Source: an uncultured beta proteobacterium
Lineage (GTDB): Bacteria > Pseudomonadota > Gammaproteobacteria > Burkholderiales > Rhodocyclaceae
DNA: 48,725 bases
Direction of reading: 5' to 3'
Assembly: GCA_903886975.1 (NCBI GenBank)
Contig: CAISOB010000106.1
Span: 1 to 48,725 of the forward strand
Of this stretch, positions 18,843 to 28,944 are shown one piece after another. The translations under genes and the position numbers were made by a program. Positions within the stretch are counted from its first letter, which is position 1. Each line of letters begins with the position of its first letter. The notes under the pieces are model-generated. The model worked only from the letters and a program-made list of their open reading frames with translations. It was not told where the DNA came from and searched no databases.

Positions 18843-19685
18843 CTATCCGCGCGCCACCGGCCGCGCGGGGTCGCTGCACCATTCACTCCACGAACCGGCA
18901 TAGAGTTTTGCACCGTGCAGTCCGGCGATTTCCATGGCCAGGATGTTGTGGCAGGCCGAAACGCCGGAACCGCATTGCATGACTGACTGTTCCGGCGTAT
19001 TGCCGGCAAGCAGCGCAAGAAACTCGCGGCGCAGTTCGGCCGCCGGGCGGAAGAAGCCATTCGCGTCGAGGTTGTCGCGGAAGAAGCGATTGCGCGCGCC
19101 GGGGATATGGCCGCCGACCGGATCCAGTGTTTCGTTCTCGCCGCGGAACCGATCCGGAGCGCGCGCATCGACGACACAAAATTTTGGCGCTTCGATATTG
19201 GCGAGCACCGCGTCGGCGCTGACCACCCAGTCGCGCGGCTTGATTGGAAAAACGCTAGGCGCTGACTTCGGGCAATCGGTCGACAAGGGCCGCCCCTCCT
19301 TGATCCACTGGCCGATGCCACCATCGAGCAAGGCGACGCGGTCGTGCCCCAGCCAGCGCAACATCCACCAGAGCCGCCCGCCCACCATGCCGCCGGCATC
19401 GTCATAGACGACCACTTGCGTCGCGGGAGAGACTCCGGCAGCGCCCAGTTTGTTCGCCAGCAGCTGTGGGTCCGGCAACGGATGACGGCCGTTGCGGCCG
19501 GTCATAGCGCCAGCCAGATCGCGATCCAGATGCATGAAGAAAGCGCCGGGCAAATGCCCCTGTGCGTAGGCACGTTCGCCGTACGACAGGTCCGACAATT
19601 GATGGCGGCAATCGAAAATCCGCCAGCCCGGGTCGGCACGATGCGCAGCCACAACCTCGCACGAGACCAGGGTTGAATAGCTCAT
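18843..19685 (-). CDS. sseA: 3-mercaptopyruvate sulfurtransferase (rhodanese family)
   Basis: A 280-residue protein with two rhodanese domains. The catalytic loop of the second is C238-G-S-G-V-S-A; the CGSGV(T/S)A form is typical of 3-mercaptopyruvate sulfurtransferases such as E. coli SseA (C237) rather than thiosulfate sulfurtransferases (CRKGVTA). The ATG at 19685 (MSYSTLVSCE) is chosen because homology begins there and it lies two bases after the stop of the upstream gene. The pair therefore forms an operon with the SpoIIAA-like gene. Confidence 0.9.
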   Translation of the reverse strand: MSYSTLVSCEVVAAHRADPGWRIFDCRHQLSDLSYGERAYAQGHLPGAFFMHLDRDLAGAMTGRNGRHPLPDPQLLANKLGAAGVSPATQVVVYDDAGGMVGGRLWWMLRWLGHDRVALLDGGIGQWIKEGRPLSTDCPKSAPSVFPIKPRDWVVSADAVLANIEAPKFCVVDARAPDRFRGENETLDPVGGHIPGARNRFFRDNLDANGFFRPAAELRREFLALLAGNTPEQSVMQCGSGVSACHNILAMEIAGLHGAKLYAGSWSEWCSDPARPVARG

Positions 19686-19687
19686 GC

Positions 19688-20038
19688 CTAGGCGTCTCCG
19701 GAGTTCAGCCACGCCCGCGCTTCGGCTTCGTCGCCGAACACCTGCATCTGCGCATGCACGAAAATCCGCGACAGCCAGGCGCTCCACGCCACCCACTGGC
19801 TTTGCGTCAGCACGGCGATACGCTTGAAATCGTTGGCGTGGGCGCGTGCAAAGACGATGTCCTCCCAGGCCACATCGAGCGTGAAATCGGCCATCTCGCG
19901 CAGATCGAAAAGCAGGTCAACAGGCCCCTCGAATTTAAACTTGTTGACCATGTCTTCGAACTCCCTGTAGTCGGCCAGGGTGAATTCGCCGTAGACATTG
20001 ACTTCGACGCGTCTGGGGTGATGCTGGGTAACGATCAT
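19688..20038 (-). CDS. SpoIIAA/STAS-like domain protein
   Basis: A 116-residue cytoplasmic protein of the SpoIIAA-like family, recognisable from VEVNVYGEFTLADYREFE, LLFDLREM and the C-terminal QVFGDEAEARAWL. The ATG at 20038 (MIVTQHHPRR) is preferred over a longer frame because GGGAGAAG precedes it. The usual phosphorylatable serine after the central strand is not evident, so it is probably not a classical anti-anti-sigma factor. Function unknown; co-transcribed with sseA. Confidence 0.8.
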   Translation of the reverse strand: MIVTQHHPRRVEVNVYGEFTLADYREFEDMVNKFKFEGPVDLLFDLREMADFTLDVAWEDIVFARAHANDFKRIAVLTQSQWVAWSAWLSRIFVHAQMQVFGDEAEARAWLNSGDA

Positions 20039-20072
20039 GAACTTCTCCCGGTATGGACTTCGGAGTTTAGCA

Positions 20073-20927
20073 TCAGTCCTGCTCGGCCGGATTGGCGCGG
20101 GAGAACCAGGTCGAGACGACACCGCTGGCGACAATGACCGCGATCGCCAGCCAGGCACCGAGCGACAGGGTCTCGTGCCAGACCAGCATGCCGAACAGGC
20201 TGGCGAAGATCACCGTCGAATAGGCCAGGCTCGCAGCCATCAGGGTATTGCCACGCTGATAGGCGCGCGTCATCGCCAACTGCGCGATCGTCCCGGAAGC
20301 GCCGACGAGAAGCAGCAAAATGGCGCCCTTCAAATCGATGCGATGCCATTCGAAGAACGACATCCAGACCGCACTGGCCAGCGTCGACAGGAACGAAAAA
20401 TAGAATACCGTTCGCTCGACCGGTTCACCGCGTTCGCCGAGTTCCTTGACATTGTAGTAGGCGATACCGGCGATCATGCCGCTGCCCAGACCGAACAGGC
20501 CGCCGAGCAACTGATCGGCATGCAGGGTCGGGCGCAGCAGCAGCGCGACGCCGACAAAGCCAATGACCAGCGCGGCGAGCATGCCGCGACTCAGACGCAT
20601 CTTGCCGAACCAGCCCAGGTAGAGGGCAAGAAACAGCGGCGAGGTATAGGACAGCGTTGCCGCGGTGGCCAACGGCAACAGCGCGAGGGCATTGAAATAG
20701 AGCAGCAGCGATATGAAGCCGCTGGCGCTGCGTCCAAGCTGAAAGCGCCAATGCACCGTCCGGATCGGGATGCCGCGCGCGCGAACCAGCAGGAACATCA
20801 TCACCAGGTTGATGATGGCGCGATAGAAGACGATTTCGGCAGGAGAGTAAATCTCTGCGGCAAGCTTCACGCCCAAACCCATGCAGGCGAAGAAAAAGCT
20901 GGCCACGATCATCCACAAGGATTGCAT
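20073..20927 (-). CDS. EamA/DMT-family permease
   Basis: A 284-residue protein with ten predicted transmembrane helices in two EamA repeats, the first ending around ALVIGFVGVALLLRP and the second in AIAVIVASGVVSTW. The motifs YFNALALLPLATAATLSYTSPLF and TRAYQRGNTLMAASLAYS are typical of the family that exports amino acids, nucleotides or other metabolites. Substrate unknown. It lies 34 bases upstream of the SpoIIAA-like gene on the same strand, so the three genes may be one unit. It is divergent from xseB. Confidence 0.9.
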   Translation of the reverse strand: MQSLWMIVASFFFACMGLGVKLAAEIYSPAEIVFYRAIINLVMMFLLVRARGIPIRTVHWRFQLGRSASGFISLLLYFNALALLPLATAATLSYTSPLFLALYLGWFGKMRLSRGMLAALVIGFVGVALLLRPTLHADQLLGGLFGLGSGMIAGIAYYNVKELGERGEPVERTVFYFSFLSTLASAVWMSFFEWHRIDLKGAILLLLVGASGTIAQLAMTRAYQRGNTLMAASLAYSTVIFASLFGMLVWHETLSLGAWLAIAVIVASGVVSTWFSRANPAEQD

Positions 20928-21038
20928 TGGCGATTGGCTAAAGCATGCCGCTTTGACGGTTGAGTACCGGCTTGGTCTAACGGCAGGAATGGGAAAAGGG
21001 GTATTCTAGTCGCTTTCCAATTTCGGGTGGCCTGGCGA

Positions 21039-21068
21039 TTGACCGCAAGGCCCTTCTTGAGCTACTTT
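21039..21068 (+). promoter_or_regulatory. Candidate promoter of the xseB-ispA-dxs operon
   Basis: TTGACC (21039-21044) is followed after 18 bases by TACTTT (21063-21068), about 25 bases before the xseB ATG. The -35 is good and the -10 weak, and no other better pair is seen in the 166-base divergent gap. Confidence 0.35.
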
Positions 21069-21093
21069 TAGTCGTTTTATCAGAGCATTCTCC

Positions 21094-21399
21094 ATGGCGC
21101 CATCCTCCTCTGCCGACCGGTCCGAAAACAGCGCCTCCAACGCCGATCTGCCGCCGGCAAACGCAATGAAATTCGAAACGGCGCTGGCCGAACTCGAGCA
21201 AATCGTCCGCAGCATGGAAGGCGGGCACCTGCCGCTCGAAGAATCGATCGCCGCTTACCGGCGCGGCAGCGAACTGCTCAAACACTGCCAGCAGCAGCTC
21301 GCCGATGCAGAACGCAAGATCCAGGTCCTCGAGAACGGCGCATTGCGCGATTTCGAGGCGCCGGGGGACCCCGCGAAGCCGCCGGAAGAAACCAAGTGA
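21094..21399 (+). CDS. xseB: Exodeoxyribonuclease VII small subunit
   Basis: A 101-residue partner of XseA in the nuclease that degrades single-stranded DNA to oligonucleotides. The conserved helical hairpin runs from about residue 25 (MKFETALAELEQIVRSMEGG) through LPLEESIAAYRRGSELL and CQQQLADAERKIQVL. The first 24 residues are a low-complexity serine/alanine-rich stretch, and an internal ATG at residue 25 is an alternative start. It overlaps ispA by four bases (GTGA), the usual xseB-ispA coupling. Confidence 0.93.
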   Translation: MAPSSSADRSENSASNADLPPANAMKFETALAELEQIVRSMEGGHLPLEESIAAYRRGSELLKHCQQQLADAERKIQVLENGALRDFEAPGDPAKPPEETK

Positions 21400-22319
21400 G
21401 CGCGCCGCTGACCGGCGAGCAGCAGCCCTTCCCCGACTGGATGCAGAGCGTCCAGACGCGCATCGAGGCGGCGCTCGCGCGGCTGCTGCCACCCGCCGAA
21501 GCCATCCCGGCGCTGCTGCATCAGGCGATGCGCTACGCGAGCCTCGGCGGAGGCAAACGCGTGCGCCCCTTGCTCGCTTTCGCCGCCGGTGAGCTAAGCG
21601 GGGCGGCGCCGCAAAACCTTGAAATTGTCTCCTGCGCCGTCGAGTTGATCCACGCCTATTCGCTCGTGCACGACGATCTGCCGTGCATGGATGACGATGT
21701 CCTGAGACGTGGCCGACCGACCTGCCACGTCGAATACGACGAGCCGACCGCGCTGCTCGTCGGCGACAGCCTGCAGTCGCTGGCCTTTGAGCTGCTCGCC
21801 CGCGAGGACCTCGGCGGTGCAGCGGTGAACGCCGAACGGCAGCTCGCGATGGTCCGCCTGCTGGCTGTGGCGAGCGGCTCGCGCGGCATGGCCGGCGGCC
21901 AGGCGATCGATCTCGCCGCAGTCGGCGAGTCAATCAATCTGCCGGAACTCGAATTGATGCACGCGCTCAAGACCGGCGCCCTGATCCGCGCGGCGGTGAT
22001 GCTCGGCGCCTTGTGCGGCGACGCGCTCAGCACCGAGCAGGATGCGGCGCTCGATCGATTCGCCAAACGCGCCGGCCTGCTGTTTCAGGTCGTCGATGAC
22101 ATCCTTGACTGTACGGCGAGTACGGCCACTCTGGGCAAGACTGCAGGCAAGGATGCGGCGGCGGAAAAGCCGACTTACGTCAGCCTGGTCGGCCTCGAAC
22201 GTGCCCGCGAATTCGCCGCCGAACTCAGGTCTCAGGCCCTCGAATCACTCGTCATTTTTGGCGAACGCGGCCGGCGCTTGATCGAGCTGACCGATTTCAT
22301 TACGCGCCGCAAGTTTTAG
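21396..22319 (+). CDS. ispA: Farnesyl diphosphate synthase (geranyltranstransferase)
   Basis: A 307-residue E-prenyltransferase that condenses isopentenyl diphosphate with dimethylallyl and geranyl diphosphate. The first aspartate motif is in VHDDLPCMDDDVLRRG and the second in FQVVDDILD. GGGKRVRP binds the homoallylic substrate. The GTG start at 21396 overlaps the xseB stop. Upstream of dxs, it forms the isoprenoid operon. Confidence 0.95.
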   Translation: MSAPLTGEQQPFPDWMQSVQTRIEAALARLLPPAEAIPALLHQAMRYASLGGGKRVRPLLAFAAGELSGAAPQNLEIVSCAVELIHAYSLVHDDLPCMDDDVLRRGRPTCHVEYDEPTALLVGDSLQSLAFELLAREDLGGAAVNAERQLAMVRLLAVASGSRGMAGGQAIDLAAVGESINLPELELMHALKTGALIRAAVMLGALCGDALSTEQDAALDRFAKRAGLLFQVVDDILDCTASTATLGKTAGKDAAAEKPTYVSLVGLERAREFAAELRSQALESLVIFGERGRRLIELTDFITRRKF

Positions 22320-22373
22320 CCAACGCGCGGCCGCATATTGCGGCCCGCACTTCAATGCCCGACCCGGAACACG

Positions 22374-24266
22374 ATGACTTCCTATCCTTTGCTCGACACC
22401 ATCAACAGCCCGGCGCAACTGCGCGAACTCGAGCGCAAGCAGTTGCCACAGCTGGCCGAAGAGTTGCGCGGCTTCCTGGTCGAATCCGTATCCCGGACCG
22501 GCGGCCATCTTTCGTCCAATCTCGGAACGATCGAATTGACCGTTGCCCTGCACTACGTATTCGACACGCCGCACGACCGACTGATCTGGGATGTCGGCCA
22601 CCAGACCTATGCGCACAAGGTGCTCACCGGACGGCGTGCGGGGATGGCCAAGCTGCGCGCGCAGAACGGCGTGTCGGGCTTCCCCAAGCGCAGCGAGAGC
22701 GAGTACGACACATTTGGCGTCGGCCATTCGTCGACCTCGATTTCGGCCGCGCTCGGCATGGCGCTGGCCGCCAAGCTCCAGGGCGAAACCCGCAGGACCG
22801 TGGCCATCATCGGCGACGGCGCGATGTCGGCCGGGCAGGCGTTCGAGGCGATGAACAACGCCGGTGTTGCCGACGCCGACATGCTCGTCGTCCTCAACGA
22901 CAATGACATGTCGATTTCGCACCCGGTCGGCGCATTCAACCGCTATCTCGCCCGCCTGTTCTCGGGCAGCGCTTTCAATGCGGCGCGCAAGGCCGGCGAA
23001 AAGGTGCTCGGCGTCTCGCCCTCGCTGCTCGAATTTGCCAACCGCGTCGAGGAACATGTCAAAGGCATGCTGACGCCGGGAACGCTGTTCGAGGAGCTGG
23101 GCTTCAATTACATCGGCCCGATCGACGGACACGACCTGGATTCCCTGGTGCCAACCCTGCAGAACCTGCAGAAGCTCAAAGGGCCGCAGTTTCTCCACGT
23201 GATCACCCGCAAAGGCCAAGGCTACAAGCTCGCGGAAGCCGACCCGATTCTCTACCACGGCGTATCGAAGTTCGCGCCGGAAATCGGCATCGAAGGCGGC
23301 AAAGGCGGCGGCAAGCCGAGCTACACGAAGATTTTCGGCGACTGGCTGTGCGACATGGCGGCCGCGGATAGCAATCTGGTCGCCATAACGCCGGCGATGG
23401 GCGAAGGTTCGGGCATGATGCGCTTCGCCGAACTTTTTCCCGATCGCTATTTTGACGTCGGCATCGCCGAGCAGCACGCCGTGACTTTCGCGGCGGGACT
23501 CGCTTGCGCCGGCATGCGCCCGGTTCTGGCGATCTACTCGACTTTTCTGCAACGCGGCTACGACCAGCTGCTGCATGACGTCGCCTTACAAAAGCTGCCG
23601 GTGGTGTTCGCCCTCGACCGCGGCGGCCTGGTCGGCGCCGACGGCCCGACGCACCACGGGGCTTTCGACCTCTCTTACCTGACCTGCATTCCGAACATCG
23701 TCGTCATGACACCGGCCGACGAAAACGAGTGCCGAAAAATGCTCACCACCGCTTTCCGCATCGATGGGCCGAGCGCCGTTCGCTATCCGCGCGGCGCCGG
23801 TCCCGGGGTCGCCATCGACAAGGCGCTGGAGGGTCTGCGGATCGGCCGCGGCGAAATCCGCCGGCGCGGCAAGGGCATCGCGCTGCTCGCTTTTGGCAGC
23901 ATGCTCGCGCCGGCGCTCGAAGCGGCGCAGGAACTCGATGCCAGCGTGGCCAACATGCGCTTCGTCAAACCGATAGACCGCGAACTGATCGGTGAATTGG
24001 CGCGGGAACATTCGCTGCTGATCAGCGTCGAAGAGAACACGCTAATCGGTGGCGCGGGCGCCGAAGTGGCGCGTGTCCTTGACGAAATCGGCAGCCCGGC
24101 GCAATTTGTGCGCATGGGTATTCCGGACCGATTCATCGATCACGGCGATCAGGCCTTGCTGCTCGCGGAGGTCGGTCTCGACAAGGAGGGAATCATCCGC
24201 ACGGCACGCGCGCAGACCGACAAGACAGCACCCGGCGAACAACACTCGTCACAATCTGCAAATTAA
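22374..24266 (+). CDS. dxs: 1-deoxy-D-xylulose-5-phosphate synthase
   Basis: A 630-residue thiamine diphosphate enzyme that makes DXP from pyruvate and glyceraldehyde 3-phosphate, the entry to the MEP isoprenoid route. The ThDP/Mg motif is [20 protein letters not shown] with LNDNDMSI. The catalytic glutamate region is [16 protein letters not shown], and the transketolase C-terminal domain follows. The ATG at 22374 (MTSYPLLD) fits the family N terminus; 36 bases of upstream frame are excluded. A 54-base gap separates it from ispA. Confidence 0.96.
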   Translation: MTSYPLLDTINSPAQLRELERKQLPQLAEELRGFLVESVSRTGGHLSSNLGTIELTVALHYVFDTPHDRLIWDVGHQTYAHKVLTGRRAGMAKLRAQNGVSGFPKRSESEYDTFGVGHSSTSISAALGMALAAKLQGETRRTVAIIGDGAMSAGQAFEAMNNAGVADADMLVVLNDNDMSISHPVGAFNRYLARLFSGSAFNAARKAGEKVLGVSPSLLEFANRVEEHVKGMLTPGTLFEELGFNYIGPIDGHDLDSLVPTLQNLQKLKGPQFLHVITRKGQGYKLAEADPILYHGVSKFAPEIGIEGGKGGGKPSYTKIFGDWLCDMAAADSNLVAITPAMGEGSGMMRFAELFPDRYFDVGIAEQHAVTFAAGLACAGMRPVLAIYSTFLQRGYDQLLHDVALQKLPVVFALDRGGLVGADGPTHHGAFDLSYLTCIPNIVVMTPADENECRKMLTTAFRIDGPSAVRYPRGAGPGVAIDKALEGLRIGRGEIRRRGKGIALLAFGSMLAPALEAAQELDASVANMRFVKPIDRELIGELAREHSLLISVEENTLIGGAGAEVARVLDEIGSPAQFVRMGIPDRFIDHGDQALLLAEVGLDKEGIIRTARAQTDKTAPGEQHSSQSAN

Positions 24267-24293
24267 TCGCCGGCCACATCCTCAGGAATCGAC

Positions 24294-25121
24294 ATGAACG
24301 CACCGCATAAGCCTTACCCCGCGCCAGACGGCCTGCCCATGGCCGACGTCCAGAACTCGGCGGACACCCGGCAGATCGCCATCAACCGCGTCGGCATCAA
24401 GTCGATCCGCCATCCGGTCAAGGTGCTCGACAAGTCGGGCGGCATACAGCACACCATCGCCGTGTTCAACATGTACGTCAGCCTGCCGCACAATTTCAAG
24501 GGAACGCACATGTCGCGCTTCGTTGAAATCCTGAACAGCCACGAACGCGAGATTTCGGTGCAGAACTTCCCGGCAATGCTGCGCGAGATGGTCCGCAAGC
24601 TGGAGGCGGAAACCGGGCATATCGAAATGAATTTCCCCTACTTCATCAACAAGTCGGCGCCGGTGTCGGGGGTGCAAAGCTTGATGGATTATGACGTCAC
24701 CTTGAGCGGCGAAATCTGCCACGGCGAAATCGCCTCGACGATCAAGGTCGTCGTTCCGGTGACCAGCCTGTGCCCGTGCTCGAAGAAGATTTCAGAACGC
24801 GGCGCGCACAACCAGCGCTCGCACGTCACGGTCAGCGCGCGCATCAACGCGCACCTGTGGATCGAGGAGATCGTCCAACTGGTCGAAGCGCAAGCGTCCT
24901 GCGAACTCTACGGCCTGCTCAAGCGGCCCGATGAGAAGTACGTCACCGAACGCGCCTACGACAATCCGAAGTTCGTCGAAGACATGGTGCGCGATGTCGC
25001 CGCACGCCTTTCCGCCGAGCCGCGCATCTATTCCTACGTCGTCGAATCGGAAAACTTCGAGTCGATTCACAACCACTCGGCCTACGCGTTGATCGAGAAC
25101 GCCAACCGCAAGCCGGCCTGA
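24294..25121 (+). CDS. folE2: GTP cyclohydrolase IB (FolE2 type)
   Basis: A 275-residue alternative GTP cyclohydrolase that forms 7,8-dihydroneopterin triphosphate for folate and for queuosine. The metal and catalytic cysteine lies in [21 protein letters not shown] (C160-C162), and the GTP-binding [11 protein letters not shown] stretch is intact. The enzyme class can use Mn or Fe and is often induced under zinc limitation, but no Zur box is seen upstream. It is 27 bases after dxs and probably in the same operon. A strong bidirectional terminator follows. Confidence 0.95.
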   Translation: MNAPHKPYPAPDGLPMADVQNSADTRQIAINRVGIKSIRHPVKVLDKSGGIQHTIAVFNMYVSLPHNFKGTHMSRFVEILNSHEREISVQNFPAMLREMVRKLEAETGHIEMNFPYFINKSAPVSGVQSLMDYDVTLSGEICHGEIASTIKVVVPVTSLCPCSKKISERGAHNQRSHVTVSARINAHLWIEEIVQLVEAQASCELYGLLKRPDEKYVTERAYDNPKFVEDMVRDVAARLSAEPRIYSYVVESENFESIHNHSAYALIENANRKPA

Positions 25122-25132
25122 ACGGTAAAGCA

Positions 25133-25165
25133 AACGGGGCGGCGCCAGTTCGACGCCGCCCCGTT
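25133..25165. terminator. Bidirectional terminator between folE2 and rplS
   Basis: AACGGGGCGGCG (25133-25144) and CGCCGCCCCGTT (25154-25165) form a perfect 12-bp stem with a 9-base loop between two convergent genes. T-rich bases (TTCTATTCT on plus, TTTGCTTT on minus) follow on both sides. Confidence 0.85.
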
Positions 25166-25181
25166 CTATTCTGGAAACCGA

Positions 25182-25562
25182 TCAGCTTTCGACGGCGACC
25201 TTCTGCTTGCGCGTCAGCTTTTCCTTGATGCGCGCCGACTTGCCCGAACGCTCGCGCAGGTAGTAGAGCTTGGCGCGACGCACGTCACCGCGGCGCTTGA
25301 CTTCGATCGCCGCGACGAGTGGCGAATAGGTCTGGAAGGTCCGCTCAACGCCTTCGCCCGACGAGATCTTGCGAACGATGAAGTTGGAATTGAGGCCGCG
25401 ATTGCGTTTTGAAATCACCACGCCTTCGTAAGCCTGCAGACGCTCGCGGGCGCCTTCCTTGACCTTGACCTGGACGACGACGGTGTCGCCCGGCGCAAAG
25501 GGGGGGATGGTCTTGCCCATGCGGGCAATTTCTTCTTGCTCGAGTTGCGCTATCAGATTCAT
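25182..25562 (-). CDS. rplS: 50S ribosomal protein L19
   Basis: A 126-residue ribosomal protein at the 30S-50S interface. The family signatures are clear: [47 protein letters not shown] and [19 protein letters not shown]. It is the last gene of rpsP-rimM-trmD-rplS, 22 bases after trmD. Confidence 0.98.
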   Translation of the reverse strand: MNLIAQLEQEEIARMGKTIPPFAPGDTVVVQVKVKEGARERLQAYEGVVISKRNRGLNSNFIVRKISSGEGVERTFQTYSPLVAAIEVKRRGDVRRAKLYYLRERSGKSARIKEKLTRKQKVAVES

Positions 25563-25584
25563 CTTATAACTCCGTTTGCAAACA

Positions 25585-26373
25585 CTACGTTTTGTTATCC
25601 TGACCGCATTGCTCCTGAAACTGCACCAGGAGTTGCGTTTCCTCTTGCGACAACGGTCGCCCCACCAACAAATCGGGGCGTCGCTGCCAGGTTCGTCCGA
25701 GCGCCTGCTTCAGGCGCCAGCGGCGAATCTGTTCGTGGTGCCCGGACAATAGAACATCCGGCACCCGCTGGCCTTCGTAATCCTCCGGCCGCGTGTAGTG
25801 CGGGCAATCGAGCAAACCCGCAACAAACGAATCCTGTTGTGCCGATTCGGCGTCGTTCAGCACGCCCGGCAACTGCCTGACGATGGCATCCAGCAAGGCC
25901 ATCGCCGGGATTTCGCCGCCCGAGAGCACGAAATCCCCGATCGAAACTTCCTCATCGACGCAGTGCCCGATCAAACGCTCGTCGATTCCTTCGTAACGGC
26001 CGCAGAGCAAGACCAAACCTTCGCTCTCGACCTGCTGCACAAAGCCCATCACCCGCTGATGCGTCAGCGGCGCACCCTGTGGTGAAAGATACACCACCCT
26101 GCTTCGCGGCACTCCTGCCGCCGCCTGTCTCGCCCTGGCCGCGGCAATCGCCGCGCGCAGCGGCTCGACCAACATCACCATCCCCGGCCCGCCACCATAG
26201 CTGCGATCATCGACGGTGCGATGATTGTCGCTGGTGAAATCGCGCGGATTCCAGAAGTCCAGGCTCCAGCGCCCTTCCTCGAGCGCCCGCCGCGTCACCC
26301 CCGATTGCGTCAGTGCAACAAACATTTCGGGAAACAGTGTCACCACATCGGCGACAAGCACGCCGAACGACAT
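25585..26373 (-). CDS. trmD: tRNA (guanine-N1)-methyltransferase TrmD
   Basis: A 262-residue SPOUT enzyme that methylates G37 of tRNAs to prevent frameshifting. The knot motifs [14 protein letters not shown] and [29 protein letters not shown] are intact, as are YGGGPGMVM and the C-terminal [20 protein letters not shown] use the ATG at 26373, where family homology begins after GAGGGTGG; an earlier in-frame start would overlap rimM by seven bases. Confidence 0.96.
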   Translation of the reverse strand: MSFGVLVADVVTLFPEMFVALTQSGVTRRALEEGRWSLDFWNPRDFTSDNHRTVDDRSYGGGPGMVMLVEPLRAAIAAARARQAAAGVPRSRVVYLSPQGAPLTHQRVMGFVQQVESEGLVLLCGRYEGIDERLIGHCVDEEVSIGDFVLSGGEIPAMALLDAIVRQLPGVLNDAESAQQDSFVAGLLDCPHYTRPEDYEGQRVPDVLLSGHHEQIRRWRLKQALGRTWQRRPDLLVGRPLSQEETQLLVQFQEQCGQDNKT

Positions 26374-26393
26374 GCGACCACCCTCGCCAAAGC

Positions 26394-26969
26394 CTACCAA
26401 TCCGCTTCCCAGTCGACGCGCATGCGCCGTTCCTGCAAATCCACGTCCAGCACGACCGCCGCCACAAACGGCAGCAAGCGCTCCCTGTCCTTGCCCCGCG
26501 CCGCAACTTCCGCGCTACCGACACGCAACACGTCGTTGGCCGACGTCGCGATCAGGCCGAGTACCCGCCCCAAGGGCTCATCGCGCGTGTTAAATACCTG
26601 CAGGCCGATCAGATCGGCCCAGTAATACTCGTCCTTACCCGCCACCGGCAATGCGGCACGCGGCACGCCGACCAGCATTCCGTGCGCCTTCTCCGACGCC
26701 TCGCGATCGGGAAGGCACTCCAACTCGGCGATCAACACGTCGCCGTGCAGCTTGCAACTCTTCAGCGCCGTCTGGCGCCAGGTCTCTGGCGCGTCACCGT
26801 TTCGTCCGACCCACCAGCCCGGCAGCTTGGCCCAGTCCTGCGGGTCATCGGCAAAAGGATGTACCTTCACCGCACCACGCAAACCATAGGGACCGACGAT
26901 CTTGCCGAGGACAACAATATCGGCGGGCGGTACCAAATCGAGCAAGAAATCCTGCAACAACGCTTGCAA
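26394..26969 (-). CDS. rimM: 16S rRNA processing factor RimM
   Basis: A 191-residue 30S maturation factor that binds S19. The N-terminal RimM barrel shows [27 protein letters not shown]-barrel half follows, with [14 protein letters not shown] and [20 protein letters not shown], ending in the usual WEADW. It starts seven bases after rpsP. Confidence 0.96.
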   Translation of the reverse strand: MQALLQDFLLDLVPPADIVVLGKIVGPYGLRGAVKVHPFADDPQDWAKLPGWWVGRNGDAPETWRQTALKSCKLHGDVLIAELECLPDREASEKAHGMLVGVPRAALPVAGKDEYYWADLIGLQVFNTRDEPLGRVLGLIATSANDVLRVGSAEVAARGKDRERLLPFVAAVVLDVDLQERRMRVDWEADW

Positions 26970-26976
26970 CAGCCGT

Positions 26977-27231
26977 TCAGGCTGCTGCCTTGACTGCCGA
27001 CTGCTTGACCAGGCGCGCGACGGTCAGCGACAGGCGGGCACCCTGCCCCTGCCAGTAGCTCAGGCGATCGGTCGCAATACGCAGACCCTCTTCCTTTTCA
27101 GTAGCGATCGGATTGTAGAAACCAATCCGCTCGATAAAGCGACCATCACGGCGGGTGCGCGAATCGGTCACCACCAGATTATAAAAGGGACGCTTTTTCG
27201 CGCCACCGCGGGCGAGACGAATAACAACCAT
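26977..27231 (-). CDS. rpsP: 30S ribosomal protein S16
   Basis: An 84-residue ribosomal protein starting [20 protein letters not shown] with the following [17 protein letters not shown], both diagnostic. First gene of the rpsP-rimM-trmD-rplS operon, with a sigma-70-type promoter at 27264-27291. Confidence 0.98.
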   Translation of the reverse strand: MVVIRLARGGAKKRPFYNLVVTDSRTRRDGRFIERIGFYNPIATEKEEGLRIATDRLSYWQGQGARLSLTVARLVKQSAVKAAA

Positions 27232-27263
27232 AGGATCTATTCCGAACTGGGAAAAAGGGCGAA

Positions 27264-27291
27264 ATTATAACAAGAAAGCGCGAAAAAACAA
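27264..27291 (-). promoter_or_regulatory. Promoter of the rpsP-rimM-trmD-rplS operon
   Basis: On the minus strand TTGTTT (27291-27286) and a perfect TATAAT (27269-27264) are 16 bases apart, about 33 bases before the rpsP start. A T-rich stretch surrounds the -35. Confidence 0.75.
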
Positions 27292-27400
27292 GCTGATATT
27301 TAAGATACAGGGAGTTCTTGATCGTAAACCATGATTTTTGCCCACATTCTGAAGCTACGGCTATACTGGGCAGGCGACTTCATTGTACCTTTTCCCCGCT

Positions 27401-28933
27401 ATGGCCGATTCGCGTTCCGATTCAGTCAGCAACGAGACTCCTGCGCTCCCGCCGCCAGGACTGCCAGGCGCTTTTGCGTGGCTTGACAAGCCGCGGCCGC
27501 TCAATGCCGCCGACGAGCTGACGCCACTGCGTGGTCTCCTGTCTGCCTTGCGCGCCAGTCAGATCGAACCCGAGCAGCGCGCCACCGTCCTCGACCGCCT
27601 TTATACACGCAGCATGTCGGTCGTTACGGCCCTGCTGCCCTCGCTCACCACCGTTTCCTTCCCGGTATCGCGCAAGACAAGGCAATTGATCCGTGGCCTC
27701 CAGGATTTGCTTGCCACGCTCGCCGAGGAATTGATCGCCACCCTCGACAACATTGACGTGCTGGTGATCCGCGGTTTGCGTCAGGAGGCCGACTTTCTCG
27801 ACCTGACGCTGCAGAGAAGCCTGTACGCGCTGGCGCAGCACCTCTTGATCAGCGATCTTGCGGCCTCCCCGGCCAGTCCGGGAATCTGGCGGCAGCTACA
27901 TCATGCTTACGATATGGCCTGCCGTCTCAATCCCGCCAGCGACACACCGGACGGCGCGGCAAAACCGCTGCAGACAACCTATTACTCGGCGATCCTGCTC
28001 GGTTGCGCCCAGCCGGCGTCGTTCAGCGCGCGCGAAGTGAGCTTCGTCGCCGCTTACCTCGAGTCTTTCCCCGACTGGATCGATTCGACCAATGCCAAGG
28101 CAACGCCCACACCCGCAGCGTTCTGGATCGACCCGGCGCGCGATGCACCGGCGGTGGCCTGTTCGCGCAAGGCACCGCCGTCCGACCAGCCGGTCCGCTA
28201 TTTCTCCTGCGACCGGCTCGGGGCGCTGCTGAAGGAACAACTTGCCGCACTCGAAGCGGGCGGCGACGCACAGCAGCTAGGGCTGCCCGATTTTGCCGCC
28301 ACGACCGCCGGGCGCGGTGTCTTGCGCCGGCTCATCACCTACTGGGGCGAACCGGGCAAGCGGCGCTTCCCGCGCCGCCGGAGAAATTATCGCGCGGCCT
28401 TGTGCGCTGGCCTGGGCAACCTGTGGACCCTGTTCCAGGAAGGCGACGCGGCGCTTGTCGATACTTCGAGCTGGATGGTCACCAACGAGAGTCCGGATGG
28501 CTATTCCGTAATGCACGTCTCGGGCAAGACCGGTTCGATGTCGGTCGGCGACGTCACCGCGATACGCACGGAGTCCGGCGAGGACTGGCAGATCTGCATC
28601 GTGCGCTGGGCGCTGTCGGAGAACCAGGAGCATCTGGAAGTCGGCCTGCAGATTCTGGCGACCCACGCGGTCCCCGCTTTTCTTGCCCTACCGGCCGACG
28701 CGAACGACGGCGGCCGCCTGTCGGTTCTGATCCTGCCTGAAATTCCGGCGCTGCGCTCGAGCGAGATGCTCGTCGTTCCGTCGGGCGCCCTGAACAAGCA
28801 ACGTAAGAGTTTCGTCCTGGTCGTCGAGAAGGAAAATCTTGAGGTGCGGGAAGTGCGGAGCACTCGTCTTGACGAGCAAAACAGTCAAATCGAGGTTTTC
28901 TCGATCGAGTCGGACAACGATTCTCCGTTCTGA
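27401..28933 (+). CDS. Conserved hypothetical protein, possibly PilZ-like at the C terminus
   Basis: A 510-residue soluble protein without signal peptide or membrane helices. The first half is helical (VSRKTRQLIRGLQDLLATLAEEL, RQEADFLDLTLQRSLYAL). A central basic stretch reads GKRRFPRRRRNYR. The last 150 residues are beta-rich (DTSSWMVTNESPDGYSVMHV, SGKTGSMSVGDVTAIR, EHLEVGLQILATHAVP), a pattern that recalls PilZ-type c-di-GMP-binding barrels, though no clear RxxxR-D/NxSxxG pair is visible. I recall similar proteins in related betaproteobacteria, but cannot name a function. The ATG at 27401 is preferred to a TTG at 27383. Divergent from rpsP. Confidence 0.75.
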   Translation: MADSRSDSVSNETPALPPPGLPGAFAWLDKPRPLNAADELTPLRGLLSALRASQIEPEQRATVLDRLYTRSMSVVTALLPSLTTVSFPVSRKTRQLIRGLQDLLATLAEELIATLDNIDVLVIRGLRQEADFLDLTLQRSLYALAQHLLISDLAASPASPGIWRQLHHAYDMACRLNPASDTPDGAAKPLQTTYYSAILLGCAQPASFSAREVSFVAAYLESFPDWIDSTNAKATPTPAAFWIDPARDAPAVACSRKAPPSDQPVRYFSCDRLGALLKEQLAALEAGGDAQQLGLPDFAATTAGRGVLRRLITYWGEPGKRRFPRRRRNYRAALCAGLGNLWTLFQEGDAALVDTSSWMVTNESPDGYSVMHVSGKTGSMSVGDVTAIRTESGEDWQICIVRWALSENQEHLEVGLQILATHAVPAFLALPADANDGGRLSVLILPEIPALRSSEMLVVPSGALNKQRKSFVLVVEKENLEVREVRSTRLDEQNSQIEVFSIESDNDSPF

Positions 28934-28944
28934 GCCGGACTTCC

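Noticed and set aside
19688..20158. Longer form of the SpoIIAA-like protein with 40 extra residues
   Set aside because: The extra N terminus is serine/arginine/proline-rich and unconserved; GGGAGAAG supports the inner ATG at 20038.
22245..23576. 443-residue open frame on the minus strand
   Set aside because: Antisense to dxs and the end of ispA; no ribosome binding site or family.
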